From: Seiridium cupressi
Taxonomy: Eukaryota > Ascomycota > Sordariomycetes > Amphisphaeriales > Sporocadaceae
DNA length: 64,000 nucleotides
Direction: 5' to 3'
Assembly (NCBI GenBank): GCA_036674765.1
Contig: JARVKI010000001.1
Span: forward strand, 868,001 to 932,000
Shown piece after piece: positions 33,646 through 45,675 of this stretch. Within the stretch, counting starts at the first letter, position 1. Each line of letters begins with the position of its first letter. The notes beneath the pieces were generated by a model. That model was not told the DNA's origin. It did no database searches and saw nothing but the letters and a program-made list of their open reading frames with translations. Position numbers and translations under genes: made by a program.

Positions 33646-36322
33646 TTTACACATTCCATCGGGCGTGTATCGGGGGAAGGGGCTGGGATCAAAGCATTGG
33701 TGGTATGCATACCTCATCCTATGCGAATACCCAGCATTTTTCAATACAAGAGAATCGGATCATAAATAGGTCAATTGCATAGGTCTGAGTCGTGTTCAAA
33801 AGGCAGTGTACCTATTGTTGATCCACATGGTTAATATTCCAGACCCTGAAAGATGATTAAGAGAGTATGGTTGTTGTAGCATGAATACGTGATTGACACA
33901 TCACCACTATGGTTGCTGTTACATTGCAGGAAAGCTAATAAAGATAATTCACTACTGATATCGTGACTTAAAAGGATGATTATTTTATATTTTATTTTAA
34001 GTCCTTTTCCCCCAGGTGTTGCTACGGATGACCATGAAATACATGTTCGGTGGATACAATTAGTTAGTACCGGCAATTGGTATTTGCAGTTGCCCACCAT
34101 CTTCGATGGAAGGATTCTGTACCTACATGGAATCTCAAACAAGTTCCACTGAATCTCATTCCCGGCTCGTAGCGTTTAACTAGGCGTGAGGATCCAAAAG
34201 GGCATATGATAGAATACCACATGAATCGAGAACAATGGTGTATCGTAACGCCAAAGTCAAGTTGAGACATTGCCTCATCGGTGTTAAAAACCCTTATAAG
34301 TCGCCGGATCTGCGAGACCTAAGAGCATAATATCCGCTGTTCGCTCATGAAGAATGCAATGCCATCCGGGTAAACCTGACGCAAGCGTCTGAATAAGCAG
34401 CCTCACCTGAGTGACATGAAGTCGGTCATTTTACTGGGAGCATTCTTGTTCTTATCCCGGGGTGACCCCCATCCCCCTCGTCGCCCGCGATTCTGCAAGC
34501 TGGTAGCTGACAATGGTCAGCGCTTCGGAGGCAGGGCTGTAGAATTAGTGCCGACGTTTGTTTAGGATGAAGTATCCGAGTGACAATAATCAAGCCGAGC
34601 TCCCGCGATACTAGGCAAGACAGATACCATTTTAAGCTTTCAATGTTTCGCGAAGTTTGGAACGCAGCGACCAGAAACAGACCAAGTCCCAAGAATACTG
34701 GGTCAGATCCAGTGGGTCGATTTGGTGACGAGTTCGCAATTACAATACGGTGAACAGCAGAGAGGCTGTGTTCTTAGGTTAAGATAACATCAGCAGACGC
34801 CAATTCCATGTTACGAGCCGCCCAGCCGGATGCCAAATAGGCCTCTTTAGCTGCCAATATGGCGCCAGTTGAGCGAGGAATTTATTAGCGACCGAGGCTC
34901 CGTATTGGACGGGGTTTTTCGTATTCAAGTCGGCTTCCCGGGGGGTATCACGAACTAGATAGGTATTCCCTCATGGTGCAGCACAACCCGAGTGCAATTT
35001 CCGACTCGGGTACGATGCGATTTGAAGCCGCTGGGGCGATGAATGCTGTTTAGCCGACGAGAAGAAACATGGGGAATACGGGGCCGGTCTCATGGGTACA
35101 GGCGCACGAGTATCGTCAAGATAATAATACCTGGCGCCGGGTCATGTTTGATATGCGACGATTGTCCTCACCTTAATAGCGGATTTCATGAAAGATGGGC
35201 CGGATTGCCCGGATGCAGCGCGGTTCTGGCAGCTGGAGCGTGGCTGAGCAAGCCTCGAATGTGCCTAGCGTCGCAAGCTCAAAGATTGAGCGGTTTAGCC
35301 TGGTAGATCACTGAGCCTGCTGGCCCGGACCCAAAACATGCTGTGTCGCAGAGCTTGAAATGTGTGCCGCAGAGTCTGGCAAAGACCTGGCACTGCTGGC
35401 AGGATGTCGTCTAGCCAAGCCAAGCCGACCCCTCCAAGGCGCCTGCTTCTGCACGGGATTGGTTTTGGGTTTTGGGATGACAACTCGGAAGGGATGACCA
35501 AGGTCGGGGTAGGATCGATCGCCAACGGCTTGGTTGCGAAATCTGCAAGAAAAAAGAAGGTCGGGAGGAAATACCAGATGGTCTATTGCGTGCTGCATGG
35601 ATGGTGCGTCATCGTTGTATGCGATTGTGCATTTCCTTGTTCACAAGTGGCGGGCGAGGCGAATATCCGAGCCTTCAGCTACACCAAAGAGGAAAATAAA
35701 AACAAACACCTGATGCTGAGCTAAGAAGGTTTTGACTACCTGCCTGCCGACCAGTTGCTAGCGAGCTGACTTGTGTGTGCCTCGTCAAAGTGTATCGCTC
35801 CATAGGAGTTGTATGGCGACAATCAATGTGTGACGGTGGTCAGTGGTGGAAAAGCGCCAGAATTGTGCATTTGTTGATGACGGGTGCCCGGCCAAAACGA
35901 GAGAAGCCAAGCAGCAGGCCAAGCATTTTGGATCTACCATGTGGCCAGGGGCCCAGTACGACGCTCATGTGCAGCAGGGATTTAAGTACCGAGTGCAATG
36001 GAGAAGGATGCGGCATTATCAGCAACGCAGCTGGGCGACTCGCAATTTGGCGGGCGCGCGGGCGGCCGTCTGTTTCGTCAGTAGCAGGCGTGCTCAGGGG
36101 AAATAACAGAGATACCTGGTGGGCGCTAGTGCGGTCAAATGCGTAATTTGGCGCTGTCCATTCCTAGACAGCGCTCCACTCAGCGACCACGGCTGTCCCA
36201 GCGCGCCCAGATGGCTGCTGCAGGCGCGCACGGCGTCCAGGCCAACCCCCGTATTCCAATGTAGTGGCAGATCCATGCTCAGAGACCGTGGACCCTCCTT
36301 TCATCCACCTTCATACCGAATG
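33646..36322. other. Long gene-free region
   Basis: About 2.7 kb between the DUF3433 stop and the Flc leader. It includes a 9-bp inverted repeat in A+T-rich DNA (33965-34003) 320 bp after the DUF3433 stop. ORFs up to 123 codons at 35040-36150 overlap on both strands without recognisable features. I see no gene. Confidence 0.55.
33965..34003. repeat. Inverted repeat, 9-bp stem, A+T-rich loop
   Basis: GACTTAAAA at 33965-33973 pairs with TTTTAAGTC at 33995-34003 across a 21-nt A+T-rich loop. It could be a 3'-end structure or a remnant of a small inverted-repeat element; nothing more can be said. Confidence 0.5.
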
Positions 36323-37017
36323 AGACCCCCCTTCCCGCAGCAAGGAGATCGCTCCATTGTCTCGTCTCTTGTCAACACCTTCCAGGCCCTGCCTTGCTTT
36401 GCCTTGACATCTCCTTCACTCTCCCACTCCACTATTCTCGATTCATCTCCTAATCATTCGACCGTCGAACAAAAAAAAAATACCACCACAGCTCGCTTGA
36501 GAAGACGCCCTTTCCGCGAAACGGGTTGATCATCGTCTTCTGAGAACTCGATCGAGAACAAATCCAGAACCTCCCTTTCGCTTAATTCGGCCCTGGCCTC
36601 CTTTTTCTCCCTCCTTTTTGGTGACATACCACCACCGCGCTCGTTTGAGAGTTGGGCAAAGATTGTGTCGAATTACCTGGACAAGGACGGGAAACAACCA
36701 AATCACGGCCGCTTGGAAAACTCAGAGGACTACCGACCTTCTCGACTGCTCGTTATTGAACACGCAGGCCACGCTCGCCACCAATCGTCGTTTCTCCAGC
36801 CATTTCCCGAACACCTCGACTCGCCATTTCCTTCTCATTTTCGATCACAGTTGCGTCCGAGACTACAGTGTGTCACCAGCAAAACGGCGAGCATCATTCA
36901 TTCGGTGTGAGACGTGGCGACAGCCTCCCTCAATAACTTTCGCAGAGGGGCGCGAACGCGACACTTTACCCATTTGTCCACCAAACCCCGGATCACAAAC
37001 TCGAGAAATTCGCAACC
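36323..37017 (+). promoter_or_regulatory. CT-rich core promoter and long ATG-free leader of the Flc gene
   Basis: The last ATG before the coding start is at 36320; none occurs in the following 695 nt. A pyrimidine-rich block runs through about 36350-36460 and ends at a 10-A run (36471-36480), typical of a fungal transcription start region, so the leader is probably 500-550 nt. The open frame running from 36618 through the coding start lacks an ATG upstream of it and is not a uORF. Confidence 0.6.
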
Positions 37018-39271
37018 ATGAAGTTCTCATCATTAGGGCGTCTCGCCCTCCTCTCCTCTTTCTCGGCAATTGCTGCTGCAGAGCCGATGCTTACCTCCAG
37101 CTCCTTGAACACCTGCCAGGACGATTCGAGTTTCACAGCCAGTCTTTTCAACGTTGTCTATACGCCAAACAACAACACAGCTTCTGTAGACATTGTTGCC
37201 ACCTCCTCAGTAGAAGGTAACGTCGTCTTCGATGTAGCTATTTCGGCCTATGGCTATCAGATTATTCGAAAGACGGTCGACCCTTGCGACGCTGGCTTGG
37301 CTGGATTGTGCCCCATGACTGCAGGAAAGATTCCACTGAACTTCAACCTTCCTGTCGGATCGGAGGCCGCCTCGCAGATTCCCGGCATTGCCTACACCTT
37401 CCCGGATCTGGATGCTACAGTTCGTGTGTACCTGAACATGACGGATACTGGAAAAAGTGTCGCCTGTGTGGAAGCTGATGTCTCGAACGGAAAGACGGTT
37501 GACCTTATTGGAGTGAAATGGGCACTCGCTGTCATTGCCGGTCTTGTCCTCGTCTCTTCTGCTATCGTCAACGGTCTAGGCCACTCTAACGCTGCTGCTC
37601 ACATTGCGTCGGGCGCACTTTCGCTCTTTGGGTACTTCCAAGCCCAGGCAATCCTTGGTCTTACCGCTGTGCACATCCCTCCAGTAGTCCGCTCGTGGAC
37701 TCAAGATTTCCAGTGGTCCATGGGTATCATTCAGGTTCCGTTCATGCAAGATATCTTCACCTGGTACCAGCGAGCTACTGGCGGTACTGCTGCCACTCTT
37801 TTCGACTCCTTGACCACTGTGTCCGTTCAGGTCGAGAAGCGTGGAATTCCTGTTCAGGCTGGCATGGAGCTGATGCGACGAGGAGCTGCCGTTGTACCGA
37901 GGGCCGCCAACACTCTTCTGAAGCGAGCCAATATCCAGACTGGTTCGGGAAGCTACATCGTGTATGGTATTCAACGTGTTGCCTTCAAGGCGGGCATTGA
38001 GACTACGAACTTGTTCATGACTGGCCTTACCTTCTTCTGCCTCTTCGTTGTTTTCACCATCTTGGGAGTTGCAGCCTTTAAGGGATGGTGCGAGCTGGCT
38101 GCGAAGCAGAAGTGGATCAAATCGGACACATTCCTCGAGTTCCGAAACGGTTGGCTCACTGTGCTCAAGGGCATCCTATTCCGTTTGACTCTGATTGGCT
38201 ACCCGCAGATGACCATCTTGTGCCTGTGGGAGTTCACGCAGGTCGATTCGCCTGCCGAGGTGGTCTTGGCCGTCTTCTTTTTCTTTGGAATGACTGCCAC
38301 TCTCGCCTGGGCTGCTTCCAAGGTCATTCGCATCGCTCGCCGCTCTGTCGCCATGCACCGCAACCCTGCTTACATCCTGTTCTCGGACCCCCAGGCACTG
38401 AACAAGTGGGGTTTCCTTTACATCCAGTTCCGGGCTTCTGCTTACTACTTCATCCTCCCTGTGCTCGCCTATACCGTTGTCAAGGGCATGTTCATTGCCT
38501 TTGGGCAAAGAAGTGGTACCGCTCAGGCTGTGGGCCTGCTGATCATCGAAGCGGGATGGCTTGTTGCCTCCAGTGTCATGCGGCCTTGGATGGACAAGAG
38601 CACAAACACATTCAACATCGCCATCGCGGCCATCAATTTCATCAACTCTATTTTCCTTCTGATCTTCTCCGACGTCTTTAGCCAGCCAGCATTGGTGAAT
38701 GGCGTTATCGGCCTCATTCTCTTCTTCCTCAACGCCATCTTTGCTTTAGTCCTTCTCCTCATGGTCATTGTTACTACCGTCATTATTTTCTGGCGCAAGA
38801 ACCCCGACACCCGTTACCAGTTCATGGCCGACGACCGAGCTTCTTTCATGAAGTCTCAGAGCCAACTTACTGGCACCACTGAGCTGGATGCTCTTGCCGC
38901 GACCGCCCGCGGAGACAAGGGTGGATACAAGCCTGGCTTGGATCTCGATGACGATAATGAGTCGATATCATCCGAGTCAATGCGCCGCCGAACCGATACT
39001 TCCATGATGAACGTACCACAATCTGGTCAAGGCTCGATTCGTGGCAGCCACTCAAACCCACCACGCTCGCCTGTCGACCCGTCTGTGCCTCTATTTCCGG
39101 CATCAGGTGGTTACAACCGGCCTGCCAGCCCGAGCCCATATGGCAACAACCCAGCAGCATTCCGGGCGCAACACAATGCTAGGTAAGCATGATCTAGATG
39201 TATGAGTAAGGAGTTGATCAAGCTAACGGGGAGACAGTCCATGGCAACGAGGTGCAGGCTATGACCACTAG
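37018..39271 (+). CDS. Flc/TRP-like membrane protein (ML-like domain, FAD carrier family)
   Basis: Two exons, 37018-39182 and 39238-39271, joined AG|T, give 732 residues. Without splicing, the protein would stop right after residue 721; with it, the C terminus gains SPWQRGAGYDH, which I recall as a usual ending of fungal Flc proteins. A signal peptide (1-21) is followed by an ML-like lipid-binding domain (about 22-165) with Cys near 34, 92, 99 and 151. After that come about nine membrane segments (about 170-600), including WALAVIAGLVLVSSAIVNGL, FFCLFVVFTILGVAAF and FNIAIAAINFINSIFLLIF, then a cytoplasmic Ser/Pro-rich tail. Yeast Flc1-3 affect FAD uptake into the ER, calcium homeostasis and wall integrity; fission yeast Pkd2 and Trp1322 are relatives. 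Transport substrate cannot be told from sequence. Confidence 0.9.
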
Positions 39272-40625
39272 GGGAGGAATGTAGCCGTCCACGAAAGGAA
39301 CTACTTATAACGGACATTTGTCCACATCTTTGTTCATATATATGAATTCAGTCACGACTTGGGGATCGGAGTTATCTGCTTTGAGTTGCATCTAGGGGGA
39401 AGCCGTCACCCGTGGTCAGCACTTTGGCTAAGGACAGGTCTTTGGATATCCTCATGGCCATGAGGGCGTCTTGAGAGATGACCTGATAACCCGCCCCGGC
39501 AATGTACTAGGCACGCATCATAAGCCAATCGCGCACAACCAACCTCCTTACTTCGCATATTATACCATTTCGGACGACCCACGACCTACACAACTGCATG
39601 GGAACAGGCGTCAAGAGGCAGGAGTTATAGCATACAAGTGTATCAAAACAATCTTTGTGTATACACAAATCAACAGAGTCTCTGGGGTCGACAGCATCGA
39701 GAGCACAAAGCTTCACCCGGCTGAATACGACCTGGTCAATAGAGTCGCCGCTGGTCGCGGCGGGTACCATAGTTAATTGATTTCTTTGTCAAAAAGCACT
39801 GTAAGAGGTGGTGTGAGCCCAGTGCAACCGGCATGTTATGGTTGATGATAGGCAAGAATCACGACAAACAATGCCAGAGCTGACGTCCAGACTGAACCTC
39901 GATGTACGCAGGATATATGCCGCAAGCCAAGGATGCATGAAGAGCCTCACAGGCTTTCAAGACTAGAAATGAATCGTTGCCATTGTGACCGCCAATTCTA
40001 GCTGCTTATCCAGCCTCATTAGCCTCACAGCTGCCGGGGAACTTGCATTTGTCTACAGGGAAGCGCGATCTTGTTAAAAAACGATCAACGCTGTCAGCGC
40101 CGATCGCTTGGGGGCCCCACTGCGGAACCTTTTGATGCCGGCTTGAGGCAAGACCTGGGCGAAAAGGTGCAGGAGCATCTCGATGGCTGCAAGTTGCTTT
40201 TCTTGTGGCAGGCATTCTAGATTCCCATCGGCCCATGTGGCTTTCCACACCTCTAAGAAGCCCAGGTATTTGAGACTGCCAGCTGCACAAGTGCCCCCGA
40301 ACCGTACTATTAACATGCTATACTACACGGCCCACGGCGAAAGACTCGCGGATTGAAGCTGCCTCAACCCCGTGATGGCCTTGCCTGCCGGCCTTCACTA
40401 CTCCATGCTCTGATTCCACCCTGCGACATCATCCTGAGATACCCTTGTTTCCTTCGCCATTTCGTGCAGTAGGTCATTGCTACTTGGCGCCAGCTATTAG
40501 GCAGCCCCCGCGCAACCAGTCTCGCACGCCTCAAGCAACTGAAGCAAGGAGGACCAGATTGTCGTGACCTTCCCGTAGGAGGGCGCCGTTTGCATGTCTT
40601 TCGCCCCCCGCACCCACGAGCCGCA
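39272..40625. other. Gene-free spacer between Flc and CCZ1
   Basis: 1.35 kb with the Flc 3' UTR and the CCZ1 promoter. ORFs at 39471-39776 (+) and 39507-39770 (-) overlap in opposite directions and show no family features. Nothing else supported. Confidence 0.6.
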
Positions 40626-43200
40626 ATGACACAACCGCCACCTCCTGCTTTTCCAGCTTCCCCCCAGCCGCCCGTTGTTGTGCCGGCACAGCTAGGATTC
40701 GTGGCCATTTTCAACCCCTCCCTTGGTGCTACCGACGAGACCATCGATGACCAGATCGTGTATTATGCCTCCGTAGCCTCACAGAATCGAAGCCAAGCCC
40801 GGCAGAGGATACAGAAAGGCGGCTCTAGAACGAGACCGACCGAAGGCATATCTCAGGACGAACGCAATGAGAGACTGAGACAGATCGGACTCGCCCAGGG
40901 CATGGTCGAGTTTGGGAGGGGCTTTGCGGATGGGAAAGCGATCGACGTCATTGAGACTGCGAAGGCGAGAGTCGTACTGAGAGAGCTGGAGCCGGGCTGG
41001 TGGATTTTGGCTGTAAGTCAAGCTGTCAGGACAGAATCTGGGGGCGACGGTATTACATGTGATCCTGTGGCTAACTTCTGTTACTATCTAGTCTGTCGAC
41101 CTCACCAGGCTTCCCCTCCCACCACGATTCGGCGGCTCACCGAAAGACGACGCTTCCGAGAACGTGGAGTACTCCTCACGCGAGGTGAAGCCCGCCGCCC
41201 TCCTCCTGCAGGACCTCTTGCGAGCTCATTCCATCTTCCTGTTGCACCATGCAGCATCCCTCAGCGCGCTCTTCGTCCGGTCCAAGAGGTCCAAGTTCGT
41301 GGCCCTACTGGGTAAATACTGGGATCTGTTTTTGTCAACATGGAATGTCATGCTCCACGGCAATCCGGCATGTGCACTGTTTGGCGGCATCAAAACGGCC
41401 GCCTGCGGAGAGCTAGGCGTGGGCGTGGGTGAGGAGGAAAGAGGGAGTGGAGAGCGTGAGGTTCTGGAGGGATTTGTCGACAGAGTCGAAGGACTCGTGG
41501 ACTTGGTCGTCTCCAAATTTGGCGATGCCGACATCGACCCTGAAAACAAGAGCTCAGGCCCGTCGCCAAAGGCAAAGTGGATCGGCACTGGAGAAGAGCC
41601 CGGCGCTGAGGATGGTGCCATATTCTTAGGCGTCGGGGCATTGTCCAGGCACTCGCTGCGCGATGTTACGTGCTGGATGGAGGATCTGTATACCTGGGGT
41701 GAGGATGCGTATGGTGTCAGAGACAGTCCAACTTCAACAAGAAGCAAGCCCAAGCGGAACAGAGTGAAATCCGTGAGTGATAAGAACGACCAGACAAAGA
41801 AGCCAGCGGAAGATTCTGCTGCCGGCAAAGTCGATCAGCCCAAGGATCATACTTCACCTCCCAAAGAAGATGGACAAGTAGATAAAAATAATGATACGGA
41901 CGACAGCGGTACAAATAAGCTCATGCATTACTTGAAGCTGGGTTATGGTACACATTGGTCATTGAAAGGCCCCGAGACGCTGGCTTCTGGACCTGAACCT
42001 TCTGAGGCCAAGGTTGTTGAGGAGCGGCCACAAATAGAGCCTCGGAGGTCTTCCAAACAACATGTCGATGACAGCGCCGGCCATTACCTGATAGGTTTAC
42101 AAGGTCAAGTTGACGACAACAGCAGCGACAGTTCCGAGGCTGATCCTGATGAAGCTGATACGCGCACCCTCCTGAGGACCGTGACGGTCGAGTTGGAGAA
42201 GGAAGCGCACAACCTCCCGGGGGAGGAAAAGAATCGCGATCTAGGTAGTGGTGACCATGAGCTACGGGCCACAATGTCTAGAGGCAAAGACCCGCTAAAC
42301 CGCAACACGACCTTTGGCAGCCAGGACCGCAATAAGTCGAAGAAGATGCGGGTGGTAGTCTACGTCAGCAAGCCATTCATCTACACCTTCCTGTTCCAGA
42401 ACCGAACAGACTCTCTGGCATGGGACAGCCTTTACAGGTCACTGCACTACCAGCTGGAGCCGCTTCGCAAGCCACTGTCCTTGTCCACGTCGTACCGGCC
42501 TGGAAAGCCAGACGCAGGAGCTGCTGCGAGTCACATTTTCGACCTCGTTTGGGATCCGCGGTCTTTATTGATTCATTCCACGATTCCCAGTGTTCCGGAT
42601 CCCATCTCCGCACTTCGGCCAGATTCGAGACAGCAAGACACCTGGTCGCGGGTGGAGGCTATGAGTACACACATGCAGATTTTACAGACGTACGCAGGCA
42701 CCCGAGAGGATGAAAATGAACTTGAGCGAACTTGCAAGACAAGCCGGGGCTGGTGGGTCGTATGGTCGCGCATTCTGGAGCCCACAGACACCACGACCTC
42801 GGCTGCCGATGAGTCAAAAGCGCCGCCATCTCTACCCAGCGGAGATAGTCAGGATTCCGAAATATCCACTTCCACGACTGATTCTTCCGAGAGCGCGTTC
42901 CCGAGCCTTGCCTCCGATTCAAGCGATAATGTCGCTCCTTCGGGAGAAAGTGGCAATCATTCAGGCGGAACGGCCAGACCAGATGAGCGGAGGCAGAAGA
43001 GACGCAAGGAGAAGAAGCTAAAAGTCAGCAAGGAGATCTTTCTGATCCGACGAGCTGGCGAGGGAGCGTCAAGGGGGCGTAGTCTGAGTCAAATCTCACA
43101 GAGCCAAGAGGGCTGGGCCGACGGTGCCAGCAGGTTAGCTCAGGGAATCGGCGTAGATACGAGGAAGTATATTGAAGGCTTGTTGAGTCTAGCACAGTGA
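40626..43200 (+). CDS. CCZ1: Vacuolar fusion protein CCZ1
   Basis: Two exons, 40626-41012 and 41092-43200, give 831 residues. The 79-nt intron has GTAAGT, GCTAAC and TATCTAG sites. I chose the ATG at 40626 (MTQPPPPAFP); an in-frame ATG at 40590 would add 12 residues. The first longin domain (about 15-250) is recognisable from PAQLGFVAIFNPSLGATDETIDDQIVYYAS, NERLRQIGLAQGMVEFGR and ELEPGWWILA-SVDLTRLP, with the splice junction just before SVDL. A long charged, low-complexity insert (about 300-470) precedes a second conserved region (YVSKPFIYTFLFQNRTDSLAW, then LEPLRKPLS) and an acidic Ser-rich segment; the C terminus is basic, ending EGLLSLAQ. With Mon1, Ccz1 forms the exchange factor that activates Ypt7/Rab7 for vacuole and autophagosome fusion. 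The size is larger than yeast Ccz1 (704), mainly through the inserts. Confidence 0.88.
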
Positions 43201-44061
43201 GAAATCCAAGACTGCGGGTATGGGCTAAGAAAAGAAAAAGAAAAGGGAATAAACGAGCATCACGAACAGGATACGTTGGGCTTGGTGCAGCTCATGAGAA
43301 AAACGGCGCATCTTGGCGTAGCCTCAGGCTGGTCATCGGCAGGGACTCAGTTTCACCCTCGGGAGGCTTCTAGGCTTTCTACTGCATATTAGCAGCATAG
43401 CGTAGATGGTGAAGGCACTCAAGGTGAATTACAAAGTGTGCGGCACGTCCAGGTAAGAACAGCTTTAGTTCAAGGATCACACCACGCAACACGTTGTAGT
43501 GGCATGAGTTTGCGTTATGCTATAACATTCTAAAGTTTGTGTTGTTACTGGGCTATTACAGTGCTTAATCGTACCCATGCAAGTGCAAGATACCAGATAA
43601 AAAGTCCTACGGCCTGGATGAGAAATTTCGAGATATAGAATGAAGGAACTTTGTATGTACTTCTCGTAGCTAGTACTAAAGGTCAAGATCATTCTTGGGA
43701 TCTAGGGATGACAATATTGGTGCTGGGTTCAGGCTGGTCTTGCATCATCGGTCCCAACCTGGCAGTCTAGAGATTGACGAAGGATGGATGGGCAAATTGA
43801 CGGGGCCAAAAGATCCTGAGGCACCGCAGGGAACTTTGGGGGGTTTCATACACTTGGACCAAGGCGAGATTGCGATAGGACATGTGATATACCACCTTTG
43901 AATTAGGATTATATTGGCAATCTGAATTACTCAACATTTATAGCCGGCTACATTTCTCATTTACTAAGAACCATTTTACTAGATCCTCGAGGGAGTATCG
44001 TATAGACGGGCGTATTCAACATGGGTTTCTTCCAGCCCCACGCTACATTATTGCTAATAGT
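43201..44061. other. Convergent 3' intergenic region
   Basis: Between the CCZ1 stop (+) and the glycosyltransferase stop (-). An A-rich GAAAAGAAAAAGAAAAGG stretch follows CCZ1 by about 30 bp. The short ORF at 43695-43901 has no known features. No gene seen. Confidence 0.6.
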
Positions 44062-45675
44062 CTAAGGGTCGAAGAGCCCCTTCTTCCACGTCACCTCTGG
44101 CTTTGGTGCTGGAACCCTTGGAACAGTCTCCCTCTTCTGTATAAAGTGCACAGAGCCGTACCTCAGGAGTTCGCCAAACGTTCCGGGAGCTCGGTCTTTG
44201 CCCTCGTTCTCCGGCATATCCCAAAGCGTGCCCAGATGCGGCGAGAAGGTCAAGAGCGCCGCGTGCGTCACCTTTTGCATGCAGAACTTGGCCAGCAGCT
44301 TCCAGACAAGGTCCTCGGCTTGCTTGTATTGGTCGTTGGCCTTGTCGCCGTCACGCCGAAGTGCCAGCAGGTTCATGATCTTCTCTCCCGAGCCAGCGAA
44401 GCCTAGGATTTTCTCGGCGGGCCAGTCCTCGCCCGAGTCGAAGAGATAGATGTGTTTCTGCCAGTAATCAGCGGGCGAAAACCCGTCGCCCGTGTCTTCG
44501 TAGCTGCAGAGGTGGCTCCAGGTGGCGATCTATGCGAAGAGGAATGAGCCGTCAGCGATTAGACTCGCGGGGAAGGAAGGCTGGAGGTACCAGTACAACT
44601 GACCTGTGTAACATATTCCAGGGCTTTTTCGCTGCTTATCTTCCAGTCCCACAGATGAGCGGCCACTGCCTCGTACTGGGCTAAGATGGTCGGCACTGAT
44701 GCTGCCAGAAGTGGGTGTTTTATTATGCCATCTATATTCGTTTTATCAAACCAAAGGTACGCGAAAAAATCATGCCTGCGGCCTAGTTAGTATTACTGCT
44801 TGATCAACACCAGTCATAACGTACCAGTGTTTGATGAAGGGATCTCCCTTTCGGGCCAAGAAGAAGTGATTCGCGACACACTGTTTAAACACTGCAACAC
44901 TTGGAATCAGTGATTTCTTCGCCGAGAGTACGCTTGGCGATTTATCGGGACTCATAAGAGCAAACACGCCTGATCAGGTAGTGTTTGCTCCCAAGACAGG
45001 CTATATGAGGCGCGAAAATAGTACTAGAAGTTGCTTACTGTGCGGCGCCGCGACCCCGGGTCCTCCAGCTGCTTCCAAGCAATCCTATCAATGTTTCGGG
45101 TCAGGATTGCGCCAACATCCAGCCATGCTCCACCGTACGTATAGAGGCATGCTCCTCTGAGCAGATCCGCACTATGCGGACCGATGCAGGAACCATCCAT
45201 CTTACCGTCCACGAACGCCGCGGGCAGCAAGTCCTTGGACACATACTTGAGCGCGTAGTGAGGCGAGTCCGGGATGTTATCGAGTATGCGTACAGACCAG
45301 CCCGGGTTGATCCGCACCCAGTCTATCACGCTACGCTGGCACCAGGACGGCATCTATAACAGACCGAGGTCAATGACCAACTCTCCAAGATGGGTCCTGC
45401 GAATTATAAGACCCGCTATCGAAGTCCTCGACCGTCTAGAAGTGGAATTGCAGCCCAAGGAATATGCCAGACGAGGTAGGCAAGAACCCAAAGTTACTCA
45501 CATGCTTCAGACCTTCGTGCCAGAAGCCCCAGATGGTCTTCTCCGAGGTCACGGGACTATAGCAGCTCAGAGACTCGAGGATTTCGGCATCGGAGCGGAG
45601 ATCGCTGATCTCGGCGTATTCGAGCTCATCTTGGTATTTCTTTGGAATAGTGAAACCTGCAGAGATATCGCCCAT
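44062..45675 (-). CDS. Capsule-synthesis-like glycosyltransferase (DXD sugar-binding region)
   Basis: Five minus-strand exons: 45675-45502, 45353-45039, third exon starting 44916 or 44880 and ending 44825, 44775-44604 and 44529-44062. The start MGDISAGF has a good context; upstream open frame lacks an ATG. Motifs: TSEKTIWGFWHEGLKHMPSW across the first junction, NPGWSVRILDN, YGGAWLDVGAILTRNID (the nucleotide-sugar DXD-type region, here D-V-G), VANHFFLARKGDPFIKHWHDFF across a junction, and IIKHPLLAA. These mark the fungal 'capsule polysaccharide synthesis' / GT32-like family, whose members transfer sugars in the Golgi or cytosol to unknown acceptors. The start of exon 3 is unsure: two phase-0 acceptors exist, and a region of about 24 bp further upstream keeps open frame but has no usable acceptor. 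Length is about 390-400 residues, normal for the family. No signal peptide or membrane helix is clear. Confidence 0.78.

Noticed and set aside
34426..34692. 88-codon minus-strand ORF in the 34-35 kb spacer
   Set aside because: Isolated, no known features, and no introns linking it to further coding pieces.
36618..37220. 200-codon open frame overlapping the Flc start
   Set aside because: There is no ATG upstream of the Flc start in this interval, so it would need a non-ATG start; its sequence looks like translated leader.
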